A stretch of DNA of 64,000 nt from Arthrobacter glacialis (GCF_002909445.1 NZ_PPXC01000004.1:310001-374000), one strand, 5' to 3'; shown: positions 52,836 to 61,886, counted from the stretch's first letter. The notes: a model not told the origin generated them from the letters alone. A program made the numbers and translations.

Positions 52836-53042
52836 ATGGATGCTGCCGAACTGGGCGCCACCTTGCGCGCCCGCCGCAAAGCCTTGCACCTGACGCAGAG
52901 CGAAACCGCCGATCTGGCCGACATCTCCACCCGTGTGCTCAGTGACCTGGAAAACGGCCGCGAAACCGTGCGCCTGGACATCCTCACGGCGGTGGCCACG
53001 GCGCTGGGCATGAACCTGAACTTGACCGTGACGCTGGCGTGA
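52836..53042 (+). CDS. hipB: HipB-like helix-turn-helix antitoxin
   Basis: 68 residues, a bare XRE helix-turn-helix: LGATLRARRKALHLTQSETA then ADISTRVLSDLENGRETVRL. This is the HipB size and layout, lacking the longer C-terminal strand. AGGTGAGGAG precedes ATG 52836. It overlaps hipA by GTGA, the classic toxin-antitoxin arrangement, and would repress the pair and neutralise HipA. Confidence 0.85.
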   Translation: MDAAELGATLRARRKALHLTQSETADLADISTRVLSDLENGRETVRLDILTAVATALGMNLNLTVTLA

Positions 53043-54301
53043 AAAATCTTGAGCAGGCCAAAACTGTCACCCAGGCCGTGATCTTCAAAAGGGGCAGGGC
53101 CGCGGCTAGCTTGTCCCGCCACCCCAGCGTTGGCGTGGTTTTTTCCTATCTGCCCACCTATCTCAGCTCTGGCGGCCCGGCAATCGCCTCAACCCTGCCA
53201 GCCCTTGACGTCCCGGTGACGTTGGGTCACGGCAGCGTTCCGGCGTTCTTTGCGGGCCTGTTGCCGGAGGGCGAACGCCTGTCCAAGCTGCGCTGGGCGG
53301 TAAAAACCACCATTAATGACGAGTTTTCCCTCCTAGTCGCCGCGGGCGAGAACCCCGTGGGTGACGTCCAGATTCTGCCGGCAGGGCACGAACCCCAAAA
53401 AGTTCCTGCCCTGTTGACTGTCACCAAGAACATGGCCGCCATGAACTTTGGTGATTTTGCTTCCGTCCCCGGCCCCGTTGACCACTCTGCGTTGCCTGGC
53501 ATGCAGGACAAGGTCACGGCCTCCTACCTGCATGACAAGGACCCGAGCCGCGCCTACATTCTCAAGTTCAACGACGGCAGCCACGCCCGCCAAGTTGAAA
53601 CGGAATTCATGCTGCTGCGCAAGGCCAGGCAGCTGTCCATACCCGTTGCGGACGCCCGTTTGGTGTACGACGGCGTTGGGCAGGCCGCGCTGCTGGTCTC
53701 GCGTTTCGACAGGTCCCCCAGCGGGTCGCTGGCGGTAGAGGATTGTTCCCAGCTGATGGGTTTGTTGCCGGGCCGCAAGCATTCGGTCCCTTCCGAGGCC
53801 GTGGCCGCGGCCGCCGTGAACATGTGTTCCGCCCAGTCCCTGGCCGCCCGCAACATTTTCCTGCAGTTCCTCTTTGCCTGGCTTACGGGCAACGGCAATC
53901 TGCATGCCAAAAACATTTCCGTGGTGCAGCAACACAATGGCGAATGGTTGGTGGCGCCCGCCTACGATCTCCAATGCACCCTTGCCGCCGAGATTGAGCA
54001 GGGCTTTGCCGCGGGCGTTCCCGGCGGCATTTTGACTGATCTGACTGACGGCGACCCCTCCCGCGACCCTGGCATGGCACTGCCCGTGGGTGGCAGCGCC
54101 GGTAGCCGGACAGGACTGAACCGCAACGACTGGCTCCGCTTTGGCCGTTCCCTGCACATCCCCGAACGACTCGTGGCCAAATGCATCGACAAAGCCCTTG
54201 CGGCCTCCGTCATGACCACGGCGGAACTGCCCTTTGAGCGTGGGGTCAGTGCCGCCGTCGTCCGTGTTCTAGGGATTCGGCGCGCAGCCATCCAACGCTA
54301 G
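53039..54301 (+). CDS. hipA: HipA-family kinase toxin with altered catalytic residue
   Basis: 420 residues from GTG 53039. HipA parts: N-terminal subdomain 1 (FFAGLLPEGERLSKLRWAVK), activation-loop-like LPGMQDKVTAS at 152-162, ATP Lys176 in AYILKFND, SRFDRS at 221-226, catalytic loop GNGNLHAKNIS at 284-294 and metal Asp310 in APAYDL. The catalytic loop normally reads GNxDxHxKN; here the Asp position is Asn287 (codon AAT at 53897-53899). Intact members phosphorylate glutamyl-tRNA synthetase. This copy may be inactive or altered. Otherwise full length. Confidence 0.87.
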   Translation: MKNLEQAKTVTQAVIFKRGRAAASLSRHPSVGVVFSYLPTYLSSGGPAIASTLPALDVPVTLGHGSVPAFFAGLLPEGERLSKLRWAVKTTINDEFSLLVAAGENPVGDVQILPAGHEPQKVPALLTVTKNMAAMNFGDFASVPGPVDHSALPGMQDKVTASYLHDKDPSRAYILKFNDGSHARQVETEFMLLRKARQLSIPVADARLVYDGVGQAALLVSRFDRSPSGSLAVEDCSQLMGLLPGRKHSVPSEAVAAAAVNMCSAQSLAARNIFLQFLFAWLTGNGNLHAKNISVVQQHNGEWLVAPAYDLQCTLAAEIEQGFAAGVPGGILTDLTDGDPSRDPGMALPVGGSAGSRTGLNRNDWLRFGRSLHIPERLVAKCIDKALAASVMTTAELPFERGVSAAVVRVLGIRRAAIQR

Positions 54302-54348
54302 AACCACCCCAAATACTTTTACTGACGAATTGCCGCTAAAATGTCTCT

Positions 54349-54978
54349 ATGCCACGAATAGCCGCCCCCACGAACGCGGCGCAGCGCGAGCAGACGCAGC
54401 GCAAGATCCTCGACGCCTTTGGCGAACTTCTGTTTACGCACGGCCTTCCCGGCCTCACCATGACAGATGTTGCCCGCACGGCAGGGGTGGGACGAACAGC
54501 CGTTTACAACTATTTTGCCGACCTGGAACAACTTCTGGTGGCCTACGCGCTGGATGAAACAGGCAAGTTCGTTGCCGAGTTGCGGGCCAAATTGGATGGC
54601 CTGGAGAATCCTGTGGACAGGCTGGCCGTGTACGTTCGCGCGCAGCTAGAGGACCTCACCCGGCGCCACCTCCCGCCTGGACCGGCCATGCGATCGGTGC
54701 TTTCCAGTGAATCGTTCGCAAAGCTGGGCGTTCACGTGGGTGAGCTCAACACCTTGTTGGAAGACATTTTGCGCACCGGAATGGAGCAGCGGTACTTGCC
54801 TGCCTCCGACGTGGATGGCTTGGTGCAGCTCATCCACGGGTCGCTGACAGCCAGCGCCTCCCGCCGCAACTCGGACACACCCGATGAGGACCGCATTGCC
54901 GCAGCCGTGAAGTTCATCCAGGCCGGTGTGGGCGCGGCCTTTGACGAGCAGGGCCGCCCCGTCACCGTGGAGCAATAA
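54349..54978 (+). CDS. TetR family transcriptional regulator
   Basis: 209 residues. The helix-turn-helix is KILDAFGELLFTHGLPGLTM then VGRTAVYNYFADLEQLLVAY. The sensor domain is helical. It starts 47 bp after hipA on the same strand but has its own AT-rich upstream (ACTTTTACTGACGAATTGCC). Converges with the LytR_C gene. Target not evident. Confidence 0.87.
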   Translation: MPRIAAPTNAAQREQTQRKILDAFGELLFTHGLPGLTMTDVARTAGVGRTAVYNYFADLEQLLVAYALDETGKFVAELRAKLDGLENPVDRLAVYVRAQLEDLTRRHLPPGPAMRSVLSSESFAKLGVHVGELNTLLEDILRTGMEQRYLPASDVDGLVQLIHGSLTASASRRNSDTPDEDRIAAAVKFIQAGVGAAFDEQGRPVTVEQ

Positions 54979-54985
54979 AGCAGAG

Positions 54986-55852
54986 CTAGGGCTTGGTTAC
55001 GGCAGCCGCTGCAGCAGGGCTTGCGGGCTCGCTCGGCGGCGGGCTGAGGCGTGGGCAGGAGAGCGCACCCGGAGTTTGGTCCACCTTGGGCGCGGCCACA
55101 AGATCATTGAATTGGCTGGTCAAGATGATGTCCACGCTGGCATCTTCGCGATTATCCTGCACATACTCAGAACCGCCCTGTGTTGCGGCAAAATTGCGCT
55201 GCATATTGAAGGCGGAAGCATGCCCCTTGGCGCCTGAAACAATCACCACTGGCGTTAAATACTCGGATCTTGCATTGCCAATAACGCCCACTGCGAAGCC
55301 TCGCTGCACGAGTTCCTGCGCCACGGCCCCGGCCCTGCCCTCGGCGGCACCTCCGTTGTAAACATTGACCCTGACGTCCTTGTTGGCAGGGTAGTCCAAA
55401 GTCTCACCCGGACATGTGACGGGTGTGGGAGTGGGTTTGCCCGCACCAAATTTCAGCTCCATTTCACCGCGCTGAACCATCCCGGCCAGGACCAGCCCGG
55501 TAGCCACCAGAGCCAGCAGCAGGACCAAAATCACGCCGTGGGCAATGCGGCGGCGAACCGTACTGCTGGGAAATTCCGGGGTTTCCGGCTCGGGGAAGGC
55601 CTCGGCCAAACCCTTGGAGTCCACAATATGGTGCCCGTGCCAGGAATTGATGTCTTTTTCTTTTTTGCGTTTCTGGCGAAGTTCATAGGCAGCGTCCTTG
55701 GCCTGGCGCTTCTCTTCGCGGGCAGCCTTGCGCCGCTGTCTGGCCGTCATCAACACATCATCGTGGAGGGCCTTACCTGGGAAGTGCCGGGGCGGGGGCG
55801 GAATGCGGTCAGCGGATTCACCTGGTGGCGGCTCCGCAGGGAGCCTAGTCAT
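54986..55852 (-). CDS. LytR C-terminal domain protein, single-pass membrane
   Basis: 288 residues. A charged N-terminal coiled coil (MTARQRRKAAREEKRQAKDA) precedes one membrane span (GVILVLLLALVATGLVLAGM, about residue 110). The LytR_C domain follows (DVRVNVYNGGAAEGRAGAVA, GFAVGVIGNA, ASVDIILTSQFNDLV). It ends with a Pro/Ala-rich tail. The domain also occurs at the end of LCP cell-wall ligases but here there is no LCP domain. Overlaps the upstream small gene by 8 bp. Confidence 0.85.
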   Translation of the reverse strand: MTRLPAEPPPGESADRIPPPPRHFPGKALHDDVLMTARQRRKAAREEKRQAKDAAYELRQKRKKEKDINSWHGHHIVDSKGLAEAFPEPETPEFPSSTVRRRIAHGVILVLLLALVATGLVLAGMVQRGEMELKFGAGKPTPTPVTCPGETLDYPANKDVRVNVYNGGAAEGRAGAVAQELVQRGFAVGVIGNARSEYLTPVVIVSGAKGHASAFNMQRNFAATQGGSEYVQDNREDASVDIILTSQFNDLVAAPKVDQTPGALSCPRLSPPPSEPASPAAAAAVTKP

Positions 55853-56144
55853 CTATCACCAACACTCGGGCGTGCAGTATGGTCCGCTGGTGCAGGGCCG
55901 TGCGGACAGCCCGGTGCAGGCCATCCTCCAAATACAAGGTGTCACGCCATTGCACCACGTGCGGGAACAGGTCGCCGAAGAACGTTGAGTCCTCGGCCAG
56001 GAGAGCCTCAAGGTCCAGTTGTGCCTTGGTCGTGACGAGTTCGGCCAGCCTGACTTGGCGCGGCGGAACGCTGGCCCAGTCCTTGGGCGTGATGTGGCCA
56101 TGGTCCGGATACGGGCGTTTGTCGCCAACAGCTTTGAAGATCAC
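55845..56144 (-). CDS. Conserved small protein, possibly annotated as VapB-like
   Basis: 99 residues from GTG 56142-56144. The sequence (MIFKAVGDKRPYPDHGHITP, then DWASVPPRQVRLAELVTTKA, DLFPHVVQWRDTLYLEDGLH) matches from memory a conserved actinobacterial protein that databases sometimes call a VapB-type antitoxin. I see no partner PIN-domain toxin, so that name is doubtful. The link to the LytR_C gene by overlap is firm. Confidence 0.7.
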   Translation of the reverse strand: MIFKAVGDKRPYPDHGHITPKDWASVPPRQVRLAELVTTKAQLDLEALLAEDSTFFGDLFPHVVQWRDTLYLEDGLHRAVRTALHQRTILHARVLVIDD

Positions 56145-56263
56145 TCCTTCAGACTAGGGACTGTGAGGCCCTAAAGGAACTGACCGCGCTGTGGGCGTAA
56201 CGTCGTGTTGCCAAAAGGTTACGCAAAGTGGCTCTTCCACGGCTTGTCCTGGGACTATGGGGC

Positions 56264-57151
56264 ATGACACTTTTGCAACCCCCACTTGCCCTGCTCCTCG
56301 ATGTTGACGGCCCCCTGGCCAGCCCCGTGACACGGCAAGTGACCCCCGGCATTATTGCGGACTTGATTGATCTGGTGCGCCGCAACATTCCCGTGGTATT
56401 CAATACCGGCCGCTCGGATGCCTTTATTACGGAGCAGCTCATGCGGCCCATGCTGGAAGCCGGGCTGCCGGATGGTTCTGTGGTTCACGCCATTTGTGAG
56501 AAGGGGGCTGTCTGGTTTAGTTTCACCCCGAGCGGGCCCGGGCCCATCCACGTGGACAGGGAACTTGCCATGCCCACGGCTTTTGGCGACGACATACGTG
56601 AGCTCGTGGCGCGTTCCTACGCCGATCACATGTTCTTCGACGAGACCAAGCGGGCCATGGTCTCGGTGGAGCAGCACATTGAGGTTGAGAGCGGAAGCTA
56701 TTTGGCGGAGCAGGTAAAGTTCGACGACGATGCCCTGGCTTTGCTGGCAACCCACGACTTGGGTGCCACCCGCCTTGAGCACCGGGCACCGGCGTCGTCC
56801 GGGAGCGTGGACTACCGGGTTGACCCGTCCATCATCTCCACTGACATTGAATCAGTTCGCCTGGGCAAGGACCTGGGCGCCAGCCGGGCGGTGGAACTGC
56901 TGGCCGTCCAAGGCATTGTTCCGCAGTCGTGGCGCACAGTGGGAGATTCCCGCACCGACTACGCCATGGCCGATTGGCTGCACCACCACGATCACCACGT
57001 CATCCACGTTGACGTTCGCCCGGCCGACGGCGTGCCCAGCAAGCCGTACACGATCCAGACCGCCGCTGACCTCAACTTGGGCGAGGGAGTAGTCAACGAC
57101 TTCTCCGGGGCGGCATTCCTGCAGCACTGGCTGGACGAGCTGGCCCGGTAG
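56264..57151 (+). CDS. HAD family hydrolase
   Basis: 295 residues from ATG 56264 (an upstream frame to 56228 is less likely). HAD motif I is LLLDVDGPL with the nucleophile Asp, motif II VFNTGRSDAF, and motif IV GDSRTDYAMADWL. A large cap insertion between II and IV (about residues 70-200) is like Cof-type or sugar-phosphate phosphatases. The substrate is not evident. Confidence 0.8.
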   Translation: MTLLQPPLALLLDVDGPLASPVTRQVTPGIIADLIDLVRRNIPVVFNTGRSDAFITEQLMRPMLEAGLPDGSVVHAICEKGAVWFSFTPSGPGPIHVDRELAMPTAFGDDIRELVARSYADHMFFDETKRAMVSVEQHIEVESGSYLAEQVKFDDDALALLATHDLGATRLEHRAPASSGSVDYRVDPSIISTDIESVRLGKDLGASRAVELLAVQGIVPQSWRTVGDSRTDYAMADWLHHHDHHVIHVDVRPADGVPSKPYTIQTAADLNLGEGVVNDFSGAAFLQHWLDELAR

Positions 57152-57171
57152 CTTTTTCGGCAGCGATGGGT

Positions 57172-57651
57172 CTAGCTCAGTGCCGCTTCCACGGCAGCAC
57201 GCAGCTCGGGTGAGTCAGGCGTGACTGAAGATGAGAAGCGCTCCAGCACGGCGCCGTCGTGCGCGATCAGGAATTTTTCAAAATTCCAGGCGATGGGTTC
57301 GTCACCAAGGCTGGTCAACACGGCGTAGAGCGGGTGCGCTTGGGGGCCGTTGACATCGGTTTTGGTGGCGAGCGGGAAGGTCACGCCAAAGTTCTTGCGG
57401 CAGAACTCCACGATTTCCTCCTGCGTGCCCGGTTCCTGTCCACCAAATTGGTTGCACGGCACACCCACCACAGTCAGGCCCTGCGAGCGGTACTTCTCAT
57501 GGAGGGACTCGAGGGCGTCGTATTGGCTGGTGAAGCCGCATTCTGAGGCCACGTTGACCAGCAAAACGGCTTTCGCGGCCAGCTGTGACAATGACTTTTC
57601 GGTCCCGTCGCTCAAGGCGAGGGGGATGCTGTTCAGGGTTTCTGTAATCAC
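57172..57651 (-). CDS. Glutathione peroxidase-family thiol peroxidase
   Basis: 159 residues. The peroxidatic Cys38 lies in NVASECGFTSQYDALE (TGC codon, not selenocysteine). GVPCNQFGGQEPGT and IAWNFEKFLI are the other family motifs. In actinobacteria such enzymes usually draw electrons from thioredoxin. It lies directly downstream of tRNA-Ser but is separated from it by a strong terminator. Confidence 0.92.
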   Translation of the reverse strand: MITETLNSIPLALSDGTEKSLSQLAAKAVLLVNVASECGFTSQYDALESLHEKYRSQGLTVVGVPCNQFGGQEPGTQEEIVEFCRKNFGVTFPLATKTDVNGPQAHPLYAVLTSLGDEPIAWNFEKFLIAHDGAVLERFSSSVTPDSPELRAAVEAALS

Positions 57652-57707
57652 AGGCCGAGTCTATCCGGCGCAGCTGAAGGCTTGGGCGGGCATTGACTTA
57701 AACTACA

Positions 57708-57740
57708 AAAGGCCCGGAATCATCATGATTCCGGGCCTTT
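57708..57740 (-). terminator. Bidirectional terminator downstream of tRNA-Ser
   Basis: Arms 57708-57723 and 57725-57740 (AAAGGCCCGGAATCAT and its exact complement) form a 16-bp stem, which would open a few pairs to make a loop. Reading minus, the stem ends in CCTTTTG right after the tRNA. Confidence 0.8.
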
Positions 57741-57743
57741 CAT

Positions 57744-57831
57744 TGGCGGAGGATGGGGGATTTGAACCCCCGAGGGCGTTAACCCAACACGCGTTCCAGG
57801 CGTGCGCCATAGGCCGCTAGGCGAATCCTCC
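57744..57831 (-). tRNA. tRNA-Ser (anticodon GGA), CCA encoded
   Basis: The minus strand begins GGAGGATTCGCCTAGCGG and ends ATCCTCC-G-CCA, so the acceptor stem is complete and CCA is in the gene. The anticodon loop is CTGGAAC within the stem CACGC/GCGTG, giving GGA. There is a long variable arm and a normal T-loop (GGTTCAAATC), as required for a class II serine tRNA. Length 88 nt. Confidence 0.97.
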
Positions 57832-58167
57832 AGCTTGCCGTGCAGAACACGGCAGGTTCAAGAGTACCTGACAAAGTGCCCAACTCGCGAATCGAGTGTC
57901 CGGGGCCTGAGAATACGCGGCAAATAGGGCAATTCCGGGCAAGAAATAAGGGCAGTTCGGCCCCGTTCAAGCCTCACCACCCTTACTCCCCCATGCGGTC
58001 ATTGCGGAAGGCAGACCACTTGCAAAGGATTGGGCACTCAAAGCACCCCCCCATACAGCCATCGTCGGCGCTCTATTCCGCGACGGCGGTACATTTCAAA
58101 CTTTACAACATTGTCACACGCACGTGACATTCCTCACGTCTTCTTTACGTCATGAAGCCCGTTGCCG
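57832..58167. other. 336-bp gap upstream of tRNA-Ser
   Basis: The gap should contain the tRNA promoter on the minus strand. A small stem GCCGTG/CACGGC (57836-57852) is next to the tRNA 5' end. A 95-codon plus-strand frame (57840-58127) lacks protein-like composition and I do not call it. No further RNA gene is recognised. Confidence 0.5.
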
Positions 58168-58398
58168 TTAGTGCCCCGCACGCATGGCCAGAACCGCGGT
58201 GACGAAACCCGCCAACGCAAAGCCGGCCGCAAGCATCCACAGCAGAAACGTCTGGCCGGCATGATGTCGGGTGCGTTGGGTTGAGTTAGTGGAGAACACT
58301 TCGATGCGGGTCAGGGCAAGAATCCCCGCACCGAAGGCCAGCACCCAAAAAAACCATTCAAAGAATCCAAATCCCAACATGGTGACTCGCTCCTTCAT
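58168..58398 (-). CDS. Small membrane protein of unknown function
   Basis: Up to 76 residues, or 70 if translation begins at the second Met. Two clear spans: FFEWFFWVLAFGAGILAL and FLLWMLAAGFALAGFVTAVL, joined by a short polar loop (NSTQRTRHHAGQ). No family recognised. It is isolated between tRNA-Ser and the SRP RNA. Confidence 0.6.
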   Translation of the reverse strand: MKERVTMLGFGFFEWFFWVLAFGAGILALTRIEVFSTNSTQRTRHHAGQTFLLWMLAAGFALAGFVTAVLAMRAGH

Positions 58399-58555
58399 GG
58401 GCCAGGCCGCGCAAGGGCAAAAGCGCGCCGGGACCAGCTTGGCTTTAGCGTCATTGCCCCTTCTGGCGAACGTATCACCGTGGCCGCAAAATTGAAATGG
58501 TCCACAGGGTGCCGCGCGGATTCGCCCGTGCCGCCACAGTCAGGTAAGCTAATTC

Positions 58556-58647
58556 CCGGCCCCTCATGTGGCGTCACCCTGTGAACTCCCCCAGGACCGG
58601 AAGGTAGCAAGGGTAAGCGGGCTCTGGCGGGTGCATGGGGGGTCTTT
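58556..58647 (+). ncRNA. ffs: Signal recognition particle RNA (small bacterial type)
   Basis: The apical domain CAGGACCGGAAGGTAGCAAG (near 58592-58611) is the conserved SRP domain IV, with the GGAA tetraloop and the internal loop that binds Ffh. The closing stem pairs 58558-58568 with 58634-58644 and is followed by TTTATT. Ends are approximate. Position right before dnaX is usual in actinobacteria. Confidence 0.92.
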
Positions 58648-58721
58648 ATTTATCCCCAGATGCGCCCCAAACGCCGCATCCATGCGGCAATTTGTCAGGC
58701 GGATTAGATAGGGTTTCAACT

Positions 58722-61700
58722 GTGAGCGCACCAACAGCCCTGTATCGCCGGTACCGTCCCGATTCCTTTGCGACCGTCATTGGCCAAGAGCATGTCACTT
58801 CCCCCTTGATGACTGCCCTGGATAAGAACCGCGTCAACCACGCGTACCTGTTTTCCGGCCCTCGCGGCTGCGGTAAGACCACCTCCGCGCGCATCCTTGC
58901 CCGCTGCCTCAATTGCGCCCAGGGCCCCACCTCACATCCCTGCGGGACCTGCGAAAGCTGCGTGGAATTGGCCCGCGGCGGCACCGGCTCCCTGGATGTC
59001 ATTGAAATTGACGCAGCCAGCCACGGTGGCGTTGACGACGCCCGCGACCTTCGCGAACGCGCCACTTTTGCCCCCATCAGGGACCGCTACAAAATTTTCA
59101 TCATTGATGAGGCCCATATGGTCACCTCGGCGGGTTTTAACGCGCTGTTGAAGATTGTTGAAGAGCCGCCGGAGCACATCAAGTTCATCTTTGCCACCAC
59201 GGAACCTGACAAGGTCATTGGCACCATCCGCTCGCGCACCCACCATTACCCCTTCCGACTGGTGCCGCCCGAGCCTCTCATGGCGTATTTGGCGCAGTTG
59301 TGCGAACAAGAGAATGTGCCCGTGGCCCCCGGTGTTCTCTCACTGGTGGTGCGTGCCGGCGGCGGATCAGTGCGTGACTCACTGTCAGTTCTTGACCAGT
59401 TGATGGCCGGCGCTGGCGCTTCCGGGTTGGACTATGACCTGGCTGTTGACCTGCTGGGATACACCCACGCCTCACTCCTTGACGACGTGGTGGAAGCGCT
59501 GGCCGCCTCCGACTCGGCAACCGTTTTCAAATCGGTGGACAGGGTCATCCAGACCGGCCACGACCCCCGCCGTTTTGTGGAAGACCTCCTGGAGCGTTTC
59601 CGCGACCTCATCATTGTTCAGGCAATGCCCGAGAGCGCCCACGCAATCCTGCGCGGCACCCCCGAAGAGCTGATTGCTCGCATGCAGTCGCAGGCCGCCC
59701 AGCTTGGTGCCGCCGAGCTCTCCCGTGCCGCAGACGTCACCAATGCTGCGTTCAACGAAATGACCGGCGCCACCTCGCCGCGGCTGCACCTGGAATTGCT
59801 GGGCGCACGCCTGCTCCTGCCGGGCGCCGATTCCTCCACACGCGGCATGGCCACCCGGCTTGAGCAGCTGGAACGGCGCCTGAACTATGCTGGCACCGCC
59901 GCTGCAGCCCCCGCTTCTGCCGCCCCCATGGCTGCCGCTCCGGAGCGAGATGCTCCTTCCCAACGTTCGACGCCGGCCCCCACCTACGCTGACCCGTCCC
60001 ACTCCGACCCCGCCGCCTCAAGCGGTGGCTTGGCCGCCGTACGGGCACAATTGGCGCGTGCCAAGGAAGCAGCTGGCGCCGAAGTGGCCGCCCGCCAAAC
60101 TCCGGTGCAGTCTCCTACGCCGGCCCCTGCGGAAACTCCCGCGGTGGAGGCACCCCCCGCGGCAGCTGCCCCGACGGTAGAGCAGATTCCGCAGCCAATG
60201 GTGGCGCAGCACCAGGCACCCCCCGCTGCAGTTACTGAGCCCGTTCGGTCAGCTCAAAGCGCCGCTGCGGCGCAGTCCTGGGACAGCGCCCCCACACCTG
60301 CTGCCAAGGTTGCGGCTGCCGCACAGCAGCCGCAACCTGCCGCATCCAGTGAGCCGCAATCCGATGCGCCCCCCAGCGGCGCATCCGGCGGAGGTACCTC
60401 CAACATTGAGATCATCCGCCGCGCCTGGCCGGAGATCCTTGGTGCACTGCGCAACATCCGCATGGCGTCCTGGGTCATCGTCAATCAGAACGTGGTGCCG
60501 CAAACCTTTGACGGCCAAGAACTCCGTGTGGGGCTTCCATCCGCCGGCCTGATCAGCACTTTCACCAACAGTGGCCACCTGGAGAATCTGCAGCAGGCCA
60601 TCAATCAGGTGCTGGGCATGACCATTGCGATCATGCCTGCCGCCGGCGATGCGCCGAAGGCGAGCGCTGAGCCAAACCCAAAAGTTCAAACTGGTAATCA
60701 GCCTGCAGCACCCCGGAGTGGTCGCGGCACAAACACTGGCGCCACGGCTCCGCTATGCGACGCCCCAGCACCGGCACCGTCTGCTCCGCCTCAGACGCTC
60801 CCTGCCCCAGCAGCGTCCGCCCCGGCACCCTTGGATGCGTGGGGTCTTCCGGCTGCACCCGTGGCAGCGCCGCAGATTCCGGCAACCGCTGCGCCTGTGC
60901 CTGCCCAGACCGCACCAACATCGCAGCCACAGCCAGCTCAGGCTCCATTGGCTGACTCTGTGCCGACCACTGTTGCGTCAGCACCAGCGCAGTCGGCGCC
61001 CACAGAGGAGCCGGCGTACTGGGACGGTCCCAGTGAACCCAGTGACCCCTGGGATGAGCCGCACCCGGATTCGTATCCACCGGCCGATCCCTATCCGGAT
61101 CAGTTCACGGAAACAGCTCAATCGTCGGCCTCGCTGCCGGAACACCAGGCACCGTCGGCGCAGCCAGCGGCTGCAGCACCGCAAGCCCACACTGTGCCAC
61201 GGGTTTCACCCATTGCTGCCTGGACCACCGGCTGGGATGCGCCGGCTGCCGCCGAAGAGCCCGCCACCCAGGCGCCGGCGCAAGTCGAGGCCCCCAAACG
61301 AAGCGCTCTCTTGGCTGCGCAAATGTCACAAGCGGCCCCGCAGGACTGGGGCGTATCGCTGGGAGCGCCCGCACGAACCGACGTGGCAGACCCGGGGTGG
61401 GGCAGCATGTCCAACGCCCCTGACTGGGCGCAGACCGAATCGTCCGCCGCGCCAACAGATACGCCAACAGATACGCCAGCAGAGACTCCAGCGGCGGCGC
61501 CTGCAGACACAGCAACTTCGGCGCCTGCCGACCCTGCTGAACCCGCAATTGCTGTGCCGATCGCACCCGCGCCAGCTGCACCCCCTGCAACCGCCGCCCC
61601 CGAAACCCCCGCGCAAGCAAGCGTCCCAGCTCAGGAGGCTCCGGCGTCGAACATTGACAATGGTGGGGCCAAAATGAGCAGGTACCAGCGCCTGGCCACG

Positions 61701-61886
61701 AGCCCCGAAGCCCAGGCGGCCCGCGCCCAGGCACCCGCGGTGATGGCGCAGACTCCCTATGTGGAGGACGTCCCCAGCCCGGATGACGTCACCATTGAGG
61801 AATCCGGTGTAGTGGGCCAAGCCGCGGTGGAGCGTATTCTGGGCGGAGTGCTCATTGAGGAACGCCCGCTCAACGCGTCGCACTAA
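58722..61886 (+). CDS. dnaX: DNA polymerase III subunits gamma and tau
   Basis: 1054 residues from GTG 58722; the same frame runs upstream to 58635 but that is inside the SRP RNA. Clamp-loader ATPase: Walker A GPRGCGKTTSA at 46-56, a zinc module with Cys65, Cys74, Cys77 and Cys80, DEAH at 129-132, and sensor-1 FATTEPDK. The tau part around residues 560-660 (SNIEIIRRAWPEILGALRNI) is recognisable. It is followed by about 340 residues of Ala/Pro/Gln-rich low-complexity sequence, with a further such linker at about 380-560. Co-directional with recR, 48 bp apart. Confidence 0.95.
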   Translation: MSAPTALYRRYRPDSFATVIGQEHVTSPLMTALDKNRVNHAYLFSGPRGCGKTTSARILARCLNCAQGPTSHPCGTCESCVELARGGTGSLDVIEIDAASHGGVDDARDLRERATFAPIRDRYKIFIIDEAHMVTSAGFNALLKIVEEPPEHIKFIFATTEPDKVIGTIRSRTHHYPFRLVPPEPLMAYLAQLCEQENVPVAPGVLSLVVRAGGGSVRDSLSVLDQLMAGAGASGLDYDLAVDLLGYTHASLLDDVVEALAASDSATVFKSVDRVIQTGHDPRRFVEDLLERFRDLIIVQAMPESAHAILRGTPEELIARMQSQAAQLGAAELSRAADVTNAAFNEMTGATSPRLHLELLGARLLLPGADSSTRGMATRLEQLERRLNYAGTAAAAPASAAPMAAAPERDAPSQRSTPAPTYADPSHSDPAASSGGLAAVRAQLARAKEAAGAEVAARQTPVQSPTPAPAETPAVEAPPAAAAPTVEQIPQPMVAQHQAPPAAVTEPVRSAQSAAAAQSWDSAPTPAAKVAAAAQQPQPAASSEPQSDAPPSGASGGGTSNIEIIRRAWPEILGALRNIRMASWVIVNQNVVPQTFDGQELRVGLPSAGLISTFTNSGHLENLQQAINQVLGMTIAIMPAAGDAPKASAEPNPKVQTGNQPAAPRSGRGTNTGATAPLCDAPAPAPSAPPQTLPAPAASAPAPLDAWGLPAAPVAAPQIPATAAPVPAQTAPTSQPQPAQAPLADSVPTTVASAPAQSAPTEEPAYWDGPSEPSDPWDEPHPDSYPPADPYPDQFTETAQSSASLPEHQAPSAQPAAAAPQAHTVPRVSPIAAWTTGWDAPAAAEEPATQAPAQVEAPKRSALLAAQMSQAAPQDWGVSLGAPARTDVADPGWGSMSNAPDWAQTESSAAPTDTPTDTPAETPAAAPADTATSAPADPAEPAIAVPIAPAPAAPPATAAPETPAQASVPAQEAPASNIDNGGAKMSRYQRLATSPEAQAARAQAPAVMAQTPYVEDVPSPDDVTIEESGVVGQAAVERILGGVLIEERPLNASH

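Noticed and set aside
55845-56144. Firm call as VapB antitoxin
   Set aside because: No VapC/PIN toxin gene is adjacent and the sequence has no visible AbrB or RHH DNA-binding motif.
57840-58127. 95-codon frame after tRNA-Ser
   Set aside because: Composition is not protein-like, no ribosome binding site, and it starts next to the tRNA 5' end on the opposite strand.
58635-58721. Upstream start for dnaX
   Set aside because: The extra 29 codons overlap the SRP RNA 3' end; DnaX proteins begin at the GTG at 58722.
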